NCBI RefSeq assembly: GCF_910584445.1
Contig: NZ_CAJUBO010000002.1
Span: 155,686-219,685, forward strand
DNA from: an uncultured Desulfovibrio sp.
Lineage (GTDB): Bacteria; Desulfobacterota; Desulfovibrionia; Desulfovibrionales; Desulfovibrionaceae
Length of the DNA: 64,000 nt
Direction: 5' to 3'
Shown here: in pieces, positions 9,748 through 17,860 of the stretch
How the letters are laid out: each line of letters opens with the position of its first letter
How positions within the stretch are numbered: the first letter of the stretch is position 1
Notes under the pieces: model-generated
The model's input: only the letters and a program-made list of their open reading frames with translations
Databases searched by the model: none
What the model was told of the DNA's origin: nothing
Made by a program: the position numbers and the translations under genes

Positions 9748-11013
9748 CTAGGCGGCGTCCATGGCGCGTTGGAGGTCGGCGAGGATGTCGTCCCAGGCTT
9801 CAAGCCCGACGGAAAGCCGCACCATGCCCGGCGTGATGCCCGCCGCCGCCAGTTGCGCGTCCGAAAGCTGGCGGTGGGTGGAGCTGGCGGGGTGCAGGAC
9901 GGATGTCCTGATATCGGCCACATGCGTTTCCAGCGAGATGAGCCTGAGCGCGTCGATGAAACGCGCGCCAGCGTCGCGGCCGCCCTTGAACGAGAAGGAA
10001 ACCACGCCGCTTGCGCCGTCAGGCAGATACTTTTCCGCCAGCGCGGCATAGGGATCACCGGAAAGACGCGGATAGCGGACCCATTCCACCTTGTCTTGCG
10101 CCGCGAGCCAGCGGGCGGCGGCTTCGGCGTTTTCGCAGTGGCGCCGCATGCGCAGGGGCAGCGTTTCGAGACCCAGATTGGTGTAGAACGCGCCCTGGGC
10201 GGTCTGGCAGCAGCCCATATCGCGCATGAGCTGGACGCGCGCCTTGGCGATATAGGCCGCGCGCCCGAAGGCATCGGCATAGACAAGGCCGTGATAGGAG
10301 GGGTCCGGCTCGGTAAATTCCGGAAACGCGCCCGAACGCCAGTCGAAATTGCCGCTGTCCACGATGGCGCCGCCGAGCTGGACGGCGTGGCCGTCCATGT
10401 ACTTGGTGGTGGAGTGGATGACGATGTCGGCGCCGAAGGCCATGGGGCGGCAGAGGACGGGGGTGGCGAAGGTATTGTCCACCAGAAGCGGCAGGCCGCG
10501 CGCATGCGCGAGGCGGGCGAACCGCTCGATATCCAGCACGCTCAGGGCCGGATTGGCGAGGGTCTCGCCATAGACAAGGCGCGTGGTGGGGCGAAAGGCG
10601 CGCGCGAGTTCTTCATCGGAGGCATCCTGGTCCACAAACGTGGTCTCGATGCCGAAACGGCGAAGCGTCACGTCGAAAAGATTGTGCGTTCCCCCGTAAA
10701 TGCTCGCGGCGCTGACGATATGATCCCCGCAGCGCGCGAGGTTGAGCGCGGCAAGCAGGACGGCCGCCTGGCCCGAGGAGGTGCAGAGCGCGCCCACGCC
10801 GCCCTCGAGCGCGGCGATTTTTTTCTCCACTGCGTCCACGGTGGGATTGCCGATGCGGGAATAAAAAAAGCCCGTTTCCTCCAGATCGAAAAGCCGGGCC
10901 ACTTCGGCGGTGGAATCATAGGTGAAGGTCGTGCTCTGGACAACGGGAAGAACACGCGGTTCCCCGTTTTTCGGGGTATAACCGGCGTGGAGACACTGGG
11001 TTTCCGTTTTCAT
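9748..11013 (-). CDS. metY: O-acetylhomoserine sulfhydrylase (PLP enzyme)
   Basis: The enzyme makes homocysteine (or methionine) from O-acetylhomoserine and sulfide, using pyridoxal phosphate. The 421-residue product belongs to the Cys/Met metabolism PLP family: YSRIGNPTVDAVEKKIAALE at 51-70, VDNTFATP near 178, and the PLP lysine in STTKYMDGH (Lys204). Its N-terminus, with TQCLHAGYTP, and its length fit O-acetylhomoserine sulfhydrylase better than cystathionine synthase or lyase. ATG 11013 follows CGGAG by six bases. It heads a minus-strand run with two GNAT-fold proteins and a radical SAM enzyme, which is not a usual methionine-pathway setting. Confidence 0.88.
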   Translation of the reverse strand: MKTETQCLHAGYTPKNGEPRVLPVVQSTTFTYDSTAEVARLFDLEETGFFYSRIGNPTVDAVEKKIAALEGGVGALCTSSGQAAVLLAALNLARCGDHIVSAASIYGGTHNLFDVTLRRFGIETTFVDQDASDEELARAFRPTTRLVYGETLANPALSVLDIERFARLAHARGLPLLVDNTFATPVLCRPMAFGADIVIHSTTKYMDGHAVQLGGAIVDSGNFDWRSGAFPEFTEPDPSYHGLVYADAFGRAAYIAKARVQLMRDMGCCQTAQGAFYTNLGLETLPLRMRRHCENAEAAARWLAAQDKVEWVRYPRLSGDPYAALAEKYLPDGASGVVSFSFKGGRDAGARFIDALRLISLETHVADIRTSVLHPASSTHRQLSDAQLAAAGITPGMVRLSVGLEAWDDILADLQRAMDAA

Positions 11014-11121
11014 GACTGCTCCGGAATTCTTGTGCGGAACGCGGGCCGGGGACGCCTGCGGCGACCGCCCAACGGGCGCTGGAAGCCGGCGACGGCAGCG
11101 GCAACCGGGGTGGCAGCCCGC

Positions 11122-11150
11122 AAAATATCCCAGGGTGGCCCGCAAGACAA
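11122..11150 (-). promoter_or_regulatory. Candidate promoter of metY operon
   Basis: Read on the minus strand, TTGTCT (11150-11145) and TATTTT (11127-11122) are separated by exactly 17 bases, a good sigma-70-type match. Transcription would begin near 11115, giving a GC-rich leader of about 100 bases before ATG 11013. I could not match that leader to a SAM or SAH riboswitch consensus. Confidence 0.45.
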
Positions 11151-11279
11151 GACGCGCGGAGCCGCCGGCGACGGAGTGCCGTGATGCTGGACGGCACGGG
11201 GCGAACAGGATATATGTCCGGGATTCCAGAACAGTACCGTCCCGGAAGGACCCGGGGCGGCAACGCGCAGGAAACCTTC

Positions 11280-13127
11280 ATGAGCATCATCCACCACGCG
11301 GGCGGCGATCGCCCCCTTTCGCTTCAGGAAACAGAACAGCCGCGCCTGTTCCGCGACCTCTTCCCCTACACGAGCATTTGCCGCACCTCCTTTGACGAGG
11401 TGCTCCTTGCGCCGCGTCCGGCAGCGCAGATGCGTATTACGGACACGACCTTCCGCGACGGCCAGCAGGCGCGTCCCCCCTATACCGTGCGCCAGGTCGC
11501 GCGGATGTTCGACTTTCTCCACCGGCTGGGCGGAAAGACCGGGCTTATTGCGGCGTCGGAGTTTTTTCTGTACTCCCCGCGTGACCGCAAATGTGTGGAG
11601 GTGTGCCGCGCGCGCGGCTACCGCTTCCCCCGCGTCACGGCCTGGATACGGGCAAATCGCGACGATCTCAAGCTCGCGCGGGACATGGAATTCGACGAGA
11701 CCGGCATGCTCACCAGCGTTTCGGACTACCACATCTTCCTCAAGCTCGGGAAGACACGGCGGCAGGCCATGGAAATGTACACGGAGCTTGCCTCCCAGGC
11801 GCTGGAATGGGGCATCATTCCGCGCTGCCACTTTGAGGATGTCACCCGCGCGGACATCTACGGCTTTTGCCTGCCGCTGGCGCAGCGGCTCATGGAGCTT
11901 TCGCGCCAGAGCGGCATGCCCGTCAAGATCCGCCTCTGCGACACCATGGGCTATGGCGTGCCGTGGCCCGGCGCGGCGTTGCCCCGTTCGGTGCAGCGCA
12001 TCGTGCGGGCGTTTACCGACGAGGCCGGCGTTCCCGGCGAATGGCTGGAGTGGCACGGTCACAATGATTTCCATATGGCCCTCGCCAATGGCGTCACGGC
12101 CTGGCTCTATGGCTGCGGCGCCGTGAACAGCACGCTTTTCGGCTTTGGCGAACGCACGGGCAATACGCCGCTGGAAGCCCTGCTTATCGAGTATATCTCC
12201 CTCACGGGCGACGACGCCGCCGCGGACACCACGGTACTCAGCGAAGTGGCGGACTTTTTCGAACGCGAGCTTGAGTACCGCATCCCGCCCAACTATCCCT
12301 TTGTGGGGCGCGATTTCAATGCCACCAGCGCGGGCGTCCATGCCGACGGCCTGGCGAAGAACGAGGAGATCTACAATATCTTCGACACGAAGCGCCTGCT
12401 CGGGCGCCCGGTGCCCATCATCGTCACGGACAAGACGGGCCGTTCGGGCGTGGCCTACTGGATCAACACGAGTCTCGATCTTCCCCGGGAGCGCCAGGTC
12501 TCCAAGAAGCATCCCGCCGTGGGCAGGATCTACGACGCCATCATGGCCCTCTATGCGGACAGCGGCCGCACGACGAGCCTTTCCCACGAGGAGATGGAAT
12601 CCCTCGTGCAGCAGCACATGCCCGAGCTTTTTGCCACCGAGTTCGACCGCATGAAGAAGCTCGCCGGCGAACTGGCGGCCCACCTCATCCTCCGGCTGGC
12701 GCGCAGCGCTGTCCTGAGCCGGCTGGATGCCGAAGCCTGCGCCGCGCTGAACGCCTTTGTGGGCGAATATCCCTTCATCCAGTTCTGCTGCCTCACGGAT
12801 GCGGAGGGGCGGATGCGCTGTTCCGCCATTGCGGACTCGGAATACGCCGCCAGCTACTCGGCCCTCCACGCCGGTTACGATTTTTCCGAACGCGAATGGT
12901 TCAAGATGCCCATGCAGACCGGTGACCTCCATATCATGGATGTGTACCAGTCCCACTTCACGTCCAAGCTCGTCATCACCGTTTCCTGCGCGGTTACGGA
13001 TGAGAATGACAGGATCGTGGGCGTGCTCAGCGGCGATATCCAGCTGGAGCAGCTGCTCAAGCGCGCCCGCGCGCTCCGGCTCGAGGTGGTCGGAGGCGAG
13101 GACGGCGAAGATACGGCCAACGACTAG
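11280..13127 (+). CDS. Re-type citrate synthase with C-terminal Cache-like domain
   Basis: The N-terminal two thirds form an HMGL/isopropylmalate synthase TIM barrel: ITDTTFRDGQQ (53-63) supplies the metal-binding Asp and catalytic Arg, and EWHGHNDFHMALANG near 258 the HxHND motif. Re-citrate synthases of Clostridium kluyveri and Desulfovibrio belong to this fold and make citrate from acetyl-CoA and oxaloacetate; the neighbouring isocitrate dehydrogenase and aconitase genes support this over homocitrate or isopropylmalate synthesis. Residues about 490-600 instead resemble a Cache/PDC sensor domain (DFSEREWFKMPMQTGD, ISDVYQS-like, VLSGDIQLEQLL). ATG 11280 follows AGGA by seven bases; ATG 11214 is an alternative. 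Stop TAG comes from the AGAGC repeat. Confidence 0.8.
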   Translation: MSIIHHAGGDRPLSLQETEQPRLFRDLFPYTSICRTSFDEVLLAPRPAAQMRITDTTFRDGQQARPPYTVRQVARMFDFLHRLGGKTGLIAASEFFLYSPRDRKCVEVCRARGYRFPRVTAWIRANRDDLKLARDMEFDETGMLTSVSDYHIFLKLGKTRRQAMEMYTELASQALEWGIIPRCHFEDVTRADIYGFCLPLAQRLMELSRQSGMPVKIRLCDTMGYGVPWPGAALPRSVQRIVRAFTDEAGVPGEWLEWHGHNDFHMALANGVTAWLYGCGAVNSTLFGFGERTGNTPLEALLIEYISLTGDDAAADTTVLSEVADFFERELEYRIPPNYPFVGRDFNATSAGVHADGLAKNEEIYNIFDTKRLLGRPVPIIVTDKTGRSGVAYWINTSLDLPRERQVSKKHPAVGRIYDAIMALYADSGRTTSLSHEEMESLVQQHMPELFATEFDRMKKLAGELAAHLILRLARSAVLSRLDAEACAALNAFVGEYPFIQFCCLTDAEGRMRCSAIADSEYAASYSALHAGYDFSEREWFKMPMQTGDLHIMDVYQSHFTSKLVITVSCAVTDENDRIVGVLSGDIQLEQLLKRARALRLEVVGGEDGEDTAND

Positions 13128-13254
13128 AGCGTTTTCGCAAGGAAATTGCGGAAACGCTCTGGCGGATGCGGAAGCAGACGCCCGCGCCGTACTAAGGCGG
13201 AAAACCACGCTTTTCCTCCGGAATGGAGGCAGCGAAACCTGAGGAAAATGCTCT
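13126..13254. repeat. AGAGC-ended palindromic intergenic repeat, copy 1
   Basis: The gap after the citrate synthase gene starts with AGAGCGTTTTCGCAAGG and folds back to GCGGAAACGCTCT at 13148-13160; it ends with GGCAGCGAAACCTGAGG and AAAATGCTCT at 13254. The outer ends AGAGCGTTTTC and AAAATGCTCT are near-perfect inverted repeats, as in a small MITE-like or REP-like element. The first base after T of the stop codon TAG belongs to the repeat. Related copies are at 14433, 17734, 30532, 31964 and 42995. Confidence 0.7.
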
Positions 13255-13294
13255 GAGACCCCCAACGGGCCGTGAGGCTCTGGAGAAAAACGTC

Positions 13295-14434
13295 ATGCGC
13301 AAGACTCTCTACTGGATCGAAGGCGACGGCATCGGGCCGGAAATCTGGCGCGCGGCACGGCCGGTGATCGACGCCGCCCTGGCAGCGGAATCCGACCTGC
13401 GGCTCGACTGGCGGGAACTTCTCGCCGGGGAAAAAGCCCGCGCGGCAGAGGGCACTCCCTTGCCCGAGAGCACGCTTGCGGCCCTGCGCGGCGCGGAAAT
13501 CGCCATCAAGGGACCGTTGGGCACCCCCGTCGGCACGGGCATCCGCAGCCTCAACGTGGCCTTGCGCCAGGGACTCGATCTGTACGCCTGTATCCGTCCT
13601 GTACGGCATTTCGAGGGGCTGGAAACGCCGGTGAAGCACCCGGAACGGGTGGACATGGTCATCTTTCGGGAAAACACCGAAGATGTCTATGCCGGCGTGG
13701 AATTTGCCGCGAACACGCCCGAGGCGCGGAAACTTGCGGAGTTTCTTCGCGACAGCCTTGGCGTGACGCGCATCGCCGACGATGCCGCCATCGGCATCAA
13801 GCCCATGACGGAGTCCGGTTCCAAGCGGCTCGTGCGCCGCGCCCTGCGGTACGCCCTGGATACGGGCCGCCCCAGCCTGACCCTGGTCCACAAGGGCAAT
13901 ATCATGAAGTTCACCGAGGGCGCGTTCCGTCAGTGGGGCTATGATGTGGCGGCGGAAGAATTTGCGGACCTGACCTGTACCGAAAAAGACGCCGTTCCCG
14001 GCCGCCTTGTGGTCAAGGACCGCATCGCGGACGCCATGTTCCAGGAGGCGTTGCTCCGGCCCGAGGCATACAGCGTGCTCGCCACGCCCAATCTCAACGG
14101 CGACTATATTTCGGATGCGCTCGCGGCCCAGGTGGGCGGTCTCGGCCTTGCGCCGGGCGTGAACATGTCCGATTCCCTGGCGTTTTTCGAGGCCACGCAT
14201 GGTACCGCTCCGGCCATTGCCGGCAAGGACAGGGCCAATCCCGGCAGTCTCATCCTGTGCGGCGCCATGCTCATGGAGCATCTGGGCGTTCCCGCCGCTG
14301 CGAAGCGCATCCGCGCGGCGGTGGAAAAGGCCATTGCGGGCAAGGCCGTCACCGAGGATCTGGCCGCTCAGGTTCCGGGCAGCCGGGTGGTGGGCTGCCG
14401 CGAATTCGGAGAGATCATCGGCGAAAATCTCTAG
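13295..14434 (+). CDS. icd: Isocitrate dehydrogenase
   Basis: The enzyme decarboxylates isocitrate to 2-oxoglutarate. The 379-residue product has the beta-decarboxylating dehydrogenase fold: WIEGDGIGPEIWRA at 7-20, the isocitrate-binding Ser in GTGIRSLNVALRQ near residue 84, IFRENTEDVYAGVE, and FFEATHGTAPAIAGKDRANP near 298-315. Where E. coli NADP-dependent Icd has Lys-Tyr after HGTAP, this protein has Ala-Ile, so NAD preference is possible. ATG 13295 follows GGAG. It sits between Re-citrate synthase and aconitase genes, so its role is anabolic 2-oxoglutarate and glutamate supply. Stop TAG overlaps another AGAGC repeat end. Confidence 0.9.
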   Translation: MRKTLYWIEGDGIGPEIWRAARPVIDAALAAESDLRLDWRELLAGEKARAAEGTPLPESTLAALRGAEIAIKGPLGTPVGTGIRSLNVALRQGLDLYACIRPVRHFEGLETPVKHPERVDMVIFRENTEDVYAGVEFAANTPEARKLAEFLRDSLGVTRIADDAAIGIKPMTESGSKRLVRRALRYALDTGRPSLTLVHKGNIMKFTEGAFRQWGYDVAAEEFADLTCTEKDAVPGRLVVKDRIADAMFQEALLRPEAYSVLATPNLNGDYISDALAAQVGGLGLAPGVNMSDSLAFFEATHGTAPAIAGKDRANPGSLILCGAMLMEHLGVPAAAKRIRAAVEKAIAGKAVTEDLAAQVPGSRVVGCREFGEIIGENL

Positions 14435-14460
14435 AGCATTTTTCCGATTTCCGCGCGGGG
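14433..14460. repeat. AGAGC repeat, partial copy
   Basis: AGAGCATTTTTCCGATTTCCG immediately follows the T of the icd stop codon. It matches only the left end of the repeat family seen at 13126 and 30532; the rest has been lost or replaced by the ribosome binding site of the next gene. Confidence 0.45.
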
Positions 14461-14465
14461 GATGC

Positions 14466-15119
14466 ATGCTGCCGCTGGAAAATCTGCTTCTCATCGTTCC
14501 CACCCTGGCTCTGCTCGTCATTCTGCCCGGCCCGGACTTTGCGCTCGTGAGCCGGGTGGCCTTATTGGACGGAGCGTCCGCGGGGAAAGCCGCCGCCTGC
14601 GGCGTGGCCTTGGGCATGTGCATGCACACGGCGTTCGCCATTGCCGGGATTTCGGCCATTATCGCCACCTCGGCCTTGCTCTTCGCGCTGCTCAAATACC
14701 TGGGGGCGGCCTATCTTTGCTGGCTGGGCATCCAGGCATTTCGACAGAGTTCCATATCCACGGCAAAGGTGGAGATACATGCCGGTGTACAAGAGTCCCG
14801 GCGGCGCGCTCCCTTGCGCCGCGCGTTCAGGCAGGGGTTTCTTGCCAATGCCCTCAACCCCAAGGCCGTCCTGATTTTCCTTACCCTGCTGCCGCAGTTT
14901 ATGGTGCAGGATATTCCTCCCACGCTGCAACTGCTGGAAATGGGTACCATCAATGCCGTGCTCTGTCTCGTCTGGTTTTTGTTTCTCGCGCAGGTTCTGG
15001 GCCGCGCGCGCAGGGCGTTCGGGAATCCCCGTTTTCAACGCTGGTTGCACCGCCTGACGGGCACGGTCTTCCTGGCCTTCGGCATCAGGCTTGCCGCAGC
15101 CCAGGCAGACCGGCTCTGA
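14466..15119 (+). CDS. LysE/RhtB-family amino acid exporter
   Basis: This 217-residue membrane protein has the LysE/RhtB pattern: an N-terminal LLLIVPTLALLVILPGPD segment with the conserved PGPD motif near residues 22-25, a Gly-rich GKAAACGVALG loop, and five or six hydrophobic segments. Family members export amino acids such as threonine, homoserine, lysine or leucine. It lies between icd and the aconitase gene, so export of an excess amino acid derived from 2-oxoglutarate (for example glutamate) is a reasonable but unproven idea. A GGGGG stretch precedes ATG 14466. Confidence 0.85.
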   Translation: MLPLENLLLIVPTLALLVILPGPDFALVSRVALLDGASAGKAAACGVALGMCMHTAFAIAGISAIIATSALLFALLKYLGAAYLCWLGIQAFRQSSISTAKVEIHAGVQESRRRAPLRRAFRQGFLANALNPKAVLIFLTLLPQFMVQDIPPTLQLLEMGTINAVLCLVWFLFLAQVLGRARRAFGNPRFQRWLHRLTGTVFLAFGIRLAAAQADRL

Positions 15120-15150
15120 CGGTTCCATGATCCGTTAAAAGGAGATCTCC

Positions 15151-17484
15151 ATGATCCGCTGTTCCGCCGAAAAGACCGTCATCGATGAAGGAACGCTCCT
15201 GAGCGCCGCCGAAGCGCAGGCCAGGGGCATCGATCTTGGCGCCGCCGCGCGCAACACGCTGGCCGCGCGTATCCTTGCGGCACACCAGCTTCCGGGCGCA
15301 CCGCATGACGGGCAGGTGCATGTGCGGTTCGATGCCCTGGCGTCGCACGACATCACCTATGTGGGCATCATCCAGACCGCCCGCGCCTCGGGCCTCGGGG
15401 AATTTCCGCTGCCCTATGTGCTCACCAACTGCCACAACAGCCTTTGCGCGGTAGGCGGCACCATCAACGAGGATGACCATATCTTCGGCCTGGCCGCCGC
15501 CCGGAAGTATGGCGGCATTTTCGTGCCGCCGCATCTGGCGGTCATCCACCAGTACATGCGCGAGATGATGACCGAGTGCGGCGGCATGATCCTCGGTTCG
15601 GACAGCCATACCCGCTATGGCGCGCTGGGCGTCATGGGCGTGGGCGAGGGTGGCCCGGAACTCGTCAAGCAACTGCTCGGCAAGACCTGGGACGTGGCCG
15701 CGCCCGAAGTGGTGGCCGTGTGGCTCGAGGGAGCGCCCGCGCCCGGTGTCGGTCCCCAGGATGTGGCGCTGGCGCTCATCGGCGCCGTCTTTAAGGATGG
15801 GTTCGTCAAGAATAAGGTGCTTGAATTCATGGGTCCCGGTGTGGATGCCCTGTCCGTGGATTTCCGCTGCGGCGTGGATGTCATGACCACGGAAACCGCC
15901 TGCCTGTCGTCCATCTGGCGCACGGATGGCAAGGTGCGCGAATGGCTCGCCCTGCATGGCCGCGCGGCGGCCTACAAGGAGCTGCGTCTGGAAGGGGCGG
16001 CCTGCTACGACGGCCTTGTCCGCATCGACCTTTCGGCCGTGGAACCCATGATCGCGCTGCCGTTCCACCCCAGCAATGTCCACACCGTGGCCGAGGTGGC
16101 GGCTCATGCCGATGAACTTCTGGGCGAGGTGGAAGAGGAGGCCGTGCGGCTCTTCGGCGAGGCGGGCAAAGGTCTTCGCCTGCGCTCCAAGGTCCGCGAG
16201 GGCGGCGTGGTCGCCGACCAGGGCATCATTGCCGGCTGCGCGGGCGGTACGTTTGAGAACATCAGCATGGCCTCGGCCATTCTGGGAACGTGGAAGAAGG
16301 CCAATCCCGCATTCAGTTTTTCCGTCTATCCGGCAAGCGTGCCGCAGGCCGTGGCGCTCGTGAACAACGGAGCCACCGAACGGCTCATGACCCTGGGGGC
16401 CATCGTCAAAACCGCCTTTTGCGGTCCCTGTTTCGGCGCCGGGGATACTCCGGCCCACGGGGCACTCTCGCTCCGGCACTCCACGCGCAACTTTCCCAAT
16501 CGCGAAGGTTCCAAGCCCGGCGAGGGGCAGATCGCGGCGGTGGCGCTCATGGACGCGCGCTCCATCGCCGCCACGGCGGCCAACGGGGGGCGCCTCACGC
16601 CGGCCACCGCGCTGGACTGGGATTCGCCGGACCTTCGTGTCGACCTCAAGTATCACTTTAACCCCGAGATCTACGAACGGCGCGTGTACAACGGCTTTGG
16701 GCATGCCGAACCGGAGACCGAGCTTGTTTTTGGACCCAATATCGCCGATTGGCCGGAAATATCGCCGCTGCCGGAGCATCTGGTCCTTGAGGTGGCAAGC
16801 GTCATCACCGACCCCGTCACCACCACTGACGAGTTGATCCCCTCGGGCGAAACGTCGTCTCTGCGTTCCAATCCGCAGCGCCTTTCCGAGTTCACGCTTT
16901 CCCGGAAGGACCCGGCCTATGTGGGCCGCGCCAAGGCCGCCCGGGCGCTGGAGCGCGCGCGGCTCGCCAACCCGGATGACGCGGAGGCCGTTGCCAGGGT
17001 GCGCGCCCTTGTGGATGTCTGCACCGGCCAACCGGAAGTGGGTGCCATGCTTTCCGGACCACAGCCGTTGCGTCGGGTGGGCATCGGTTCGCTCGTTTTC
17101 GCCCTCAGGCCGGGCGACGGTTCCGCGCGCGAGCAGGCGGCTTCCTGCCAGAAGGTCCTCGGCGGCTGGGCCAACCTCGCCGTGGAGTACGCGACCAAGC
17201 GCTACCGTTCCAACCTCATCAACTGGGGCATTTTGCCGTTTCTTGTGGATGCGGACATGGCGCGCGCCCTGAAGCCCGGCGATTTCCTCCTCCTGCCCCA
17301 TGTGCGCGCCGCTGTTGCGGGCGGAGAGGCAACGCTGCTTGCCGCGCTGGTGCATACGGCCGCGGAAAAGCAACCCTGGGCCGAGCAGGTGGTCCTGTCA
17401 TTGCGGGATTTGAGCGAGGGGGAGCGCCAGATCCTTCTGGATGGCTGCCTCATCAACCACTATGCGCGCACGCGCGGTGTTTAG
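15151..17484 (+). CDS. Aconitase-family hydratase (aconitate hydratase)
   Basis: The 777-residue protein belongs to the aconitase superfamily and resembles the E. coli YbhJ branch. It isomerises citrate to isocitrate if it works as aconitase, which its place in the citrate cluster supports. Visible features are HDITYVGIIQTARASG, GGMILGSDSHTRYGALG, and cluster cysteines in TTETACLSS (about Cys251) and FCGPCFGAGD (about Cys424 and Cys427), the usual three ligands of the [4Fe-4S] cluster. The C-terminal swivel domain includes PSGETSSLRSNP. An AAAGGAGATCT ribosome binding site lies just before ATG 15151. A different hydro-lyase substrate is possible for YbhJ-like members. Confidence 0.88.
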   Translation: MIRCSAEKTVIDEGTLLSAAEAQARGIDLGAAARNTLAARILAAHQLPGAPHDGQVHVRFDALASHDITYVGIIQTARASGLGEFPLPYVLTNCHNSLCAVGGTINEDDHIFGLAAARKYGGIFVPPHLAVIHQYMREMMTECGGMILGSDSHTRYGALGVMGVGEGGPELVKQLLGKTWDVAAPEVVAVWLEGAPAPGVGPQDVALALIGAVFKDGFVKNKVLEFMGPGVDALSVDFRCGVDVMTTETACLSSIWRTDGKVREWLALHGRAAAYKELRLEGAACYDGLVRIDLSAVEPMIALPFHPSNVHTVAEVAAHADELLGEVEEEAVRLFGEAGKGLRLRSKVREGGVVADQGIIAGCAGGTFENISMASAILGTWKKANPAFSFSVYPASVPQAVALVNNGATERLMTLGAIVKTAFCGPCFGAGDTPAHGALSLRHSTRNFPNREGSKPGEGQIAAVALMDARSIAATAANGGRLTPATALDWDSPDLRVDLKYHFNPEIYERRVYNGFGHAEPETELVFGPNIADWPEISPLPEHLVLEVASVITDPVTTTDELIPSGETSSLRSNPQRLSEFTLSRKDPAYVGRAKAARALERARLANPDDAEAVARVRALVDVCTGQPEVGAMLSGPQPLRRVGIGSLVFALRPGDGSAREQAASCQKVLGGWANLAVEYATKRYRSNLINWGILPFLVDADMARALKPGDFLLLPHVRAAVAGGEATLLAALVHTAAEKQPWAEQVVLSLRDLSEGERQILLDGCLINHYARTRGV

Positions 17485-17860
17485 AAGTCATTTCCTATTT
17501 CGTAGGGAATGGCTTCCAACGCCAGACGAGAGTCTGGCGCGACGCGAAAAGCGCCGTGAATGAGCCAAAAATCACGTTTTTTGGCGACAGCGGGAGCTGG
17601 CGCCCGCGCCGATGGCGGTAGCCGTTAGCAGGCTTTGCCTGCTTACGGAGAGCGACAGCGGTTGCGTTGACTGCCTGTTGCGTTAACCAATTGCTGTCTT
17701 CAGCCGTAGCTTCCTGCGTCACAACGGCTGAAGCAGCGTCCAGAGCGTGTTCCGGACGCGAAATGATGGCAGCGAAGTGCCCGAAACGGGAAAGGCGCCA
17801 CGCCGAAATGGAAGCGGAACGTTTGCCGTCTGAACGCGTATTGCCGCCAGGAGATGGAAC
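17485..17860. other. 376-base gene-free stretch with several palindromes
   Basis: No convincing gene is seen here. There is a hairpin ATTTCCTATTTCGTAGGGAAT at 17491-17511, CGCCAGACGAGAGTCTGGCG at about 17520-17539 (a plausible end for the aconitase transcript although no T run follows), AGCAGGCTTTGCCTGCT near 17628-17644, and CAGCCGT...ACGGCTG flanking 17701-17730. A member of the AGAGC repeat family begins at 17734. A small structured RNA cannot be excluded. Confidence 0.5.
17734..17800. repeat. Dispersed repeat, copy sharing GGACGCGAAATGATGGCAGC
   Basis: GCAGCGTCCAGAGCG, then GGACGCGAAATGATGGCAGC and GAAGTGCCCGAAACGGG match the copy at 43006-43060 almost base for base. The AGAGC and GCTCT ends seen in other copies are not clear here, so this is an internal or diverged copy. 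Confidence 0.55.

Noticed and set aside
11014..11121. SAH riboswitch in the metY leader
   Set aside because: Some GGCGC and CAACGG-like bits are present, but the order and pairing of the known consensus are not.
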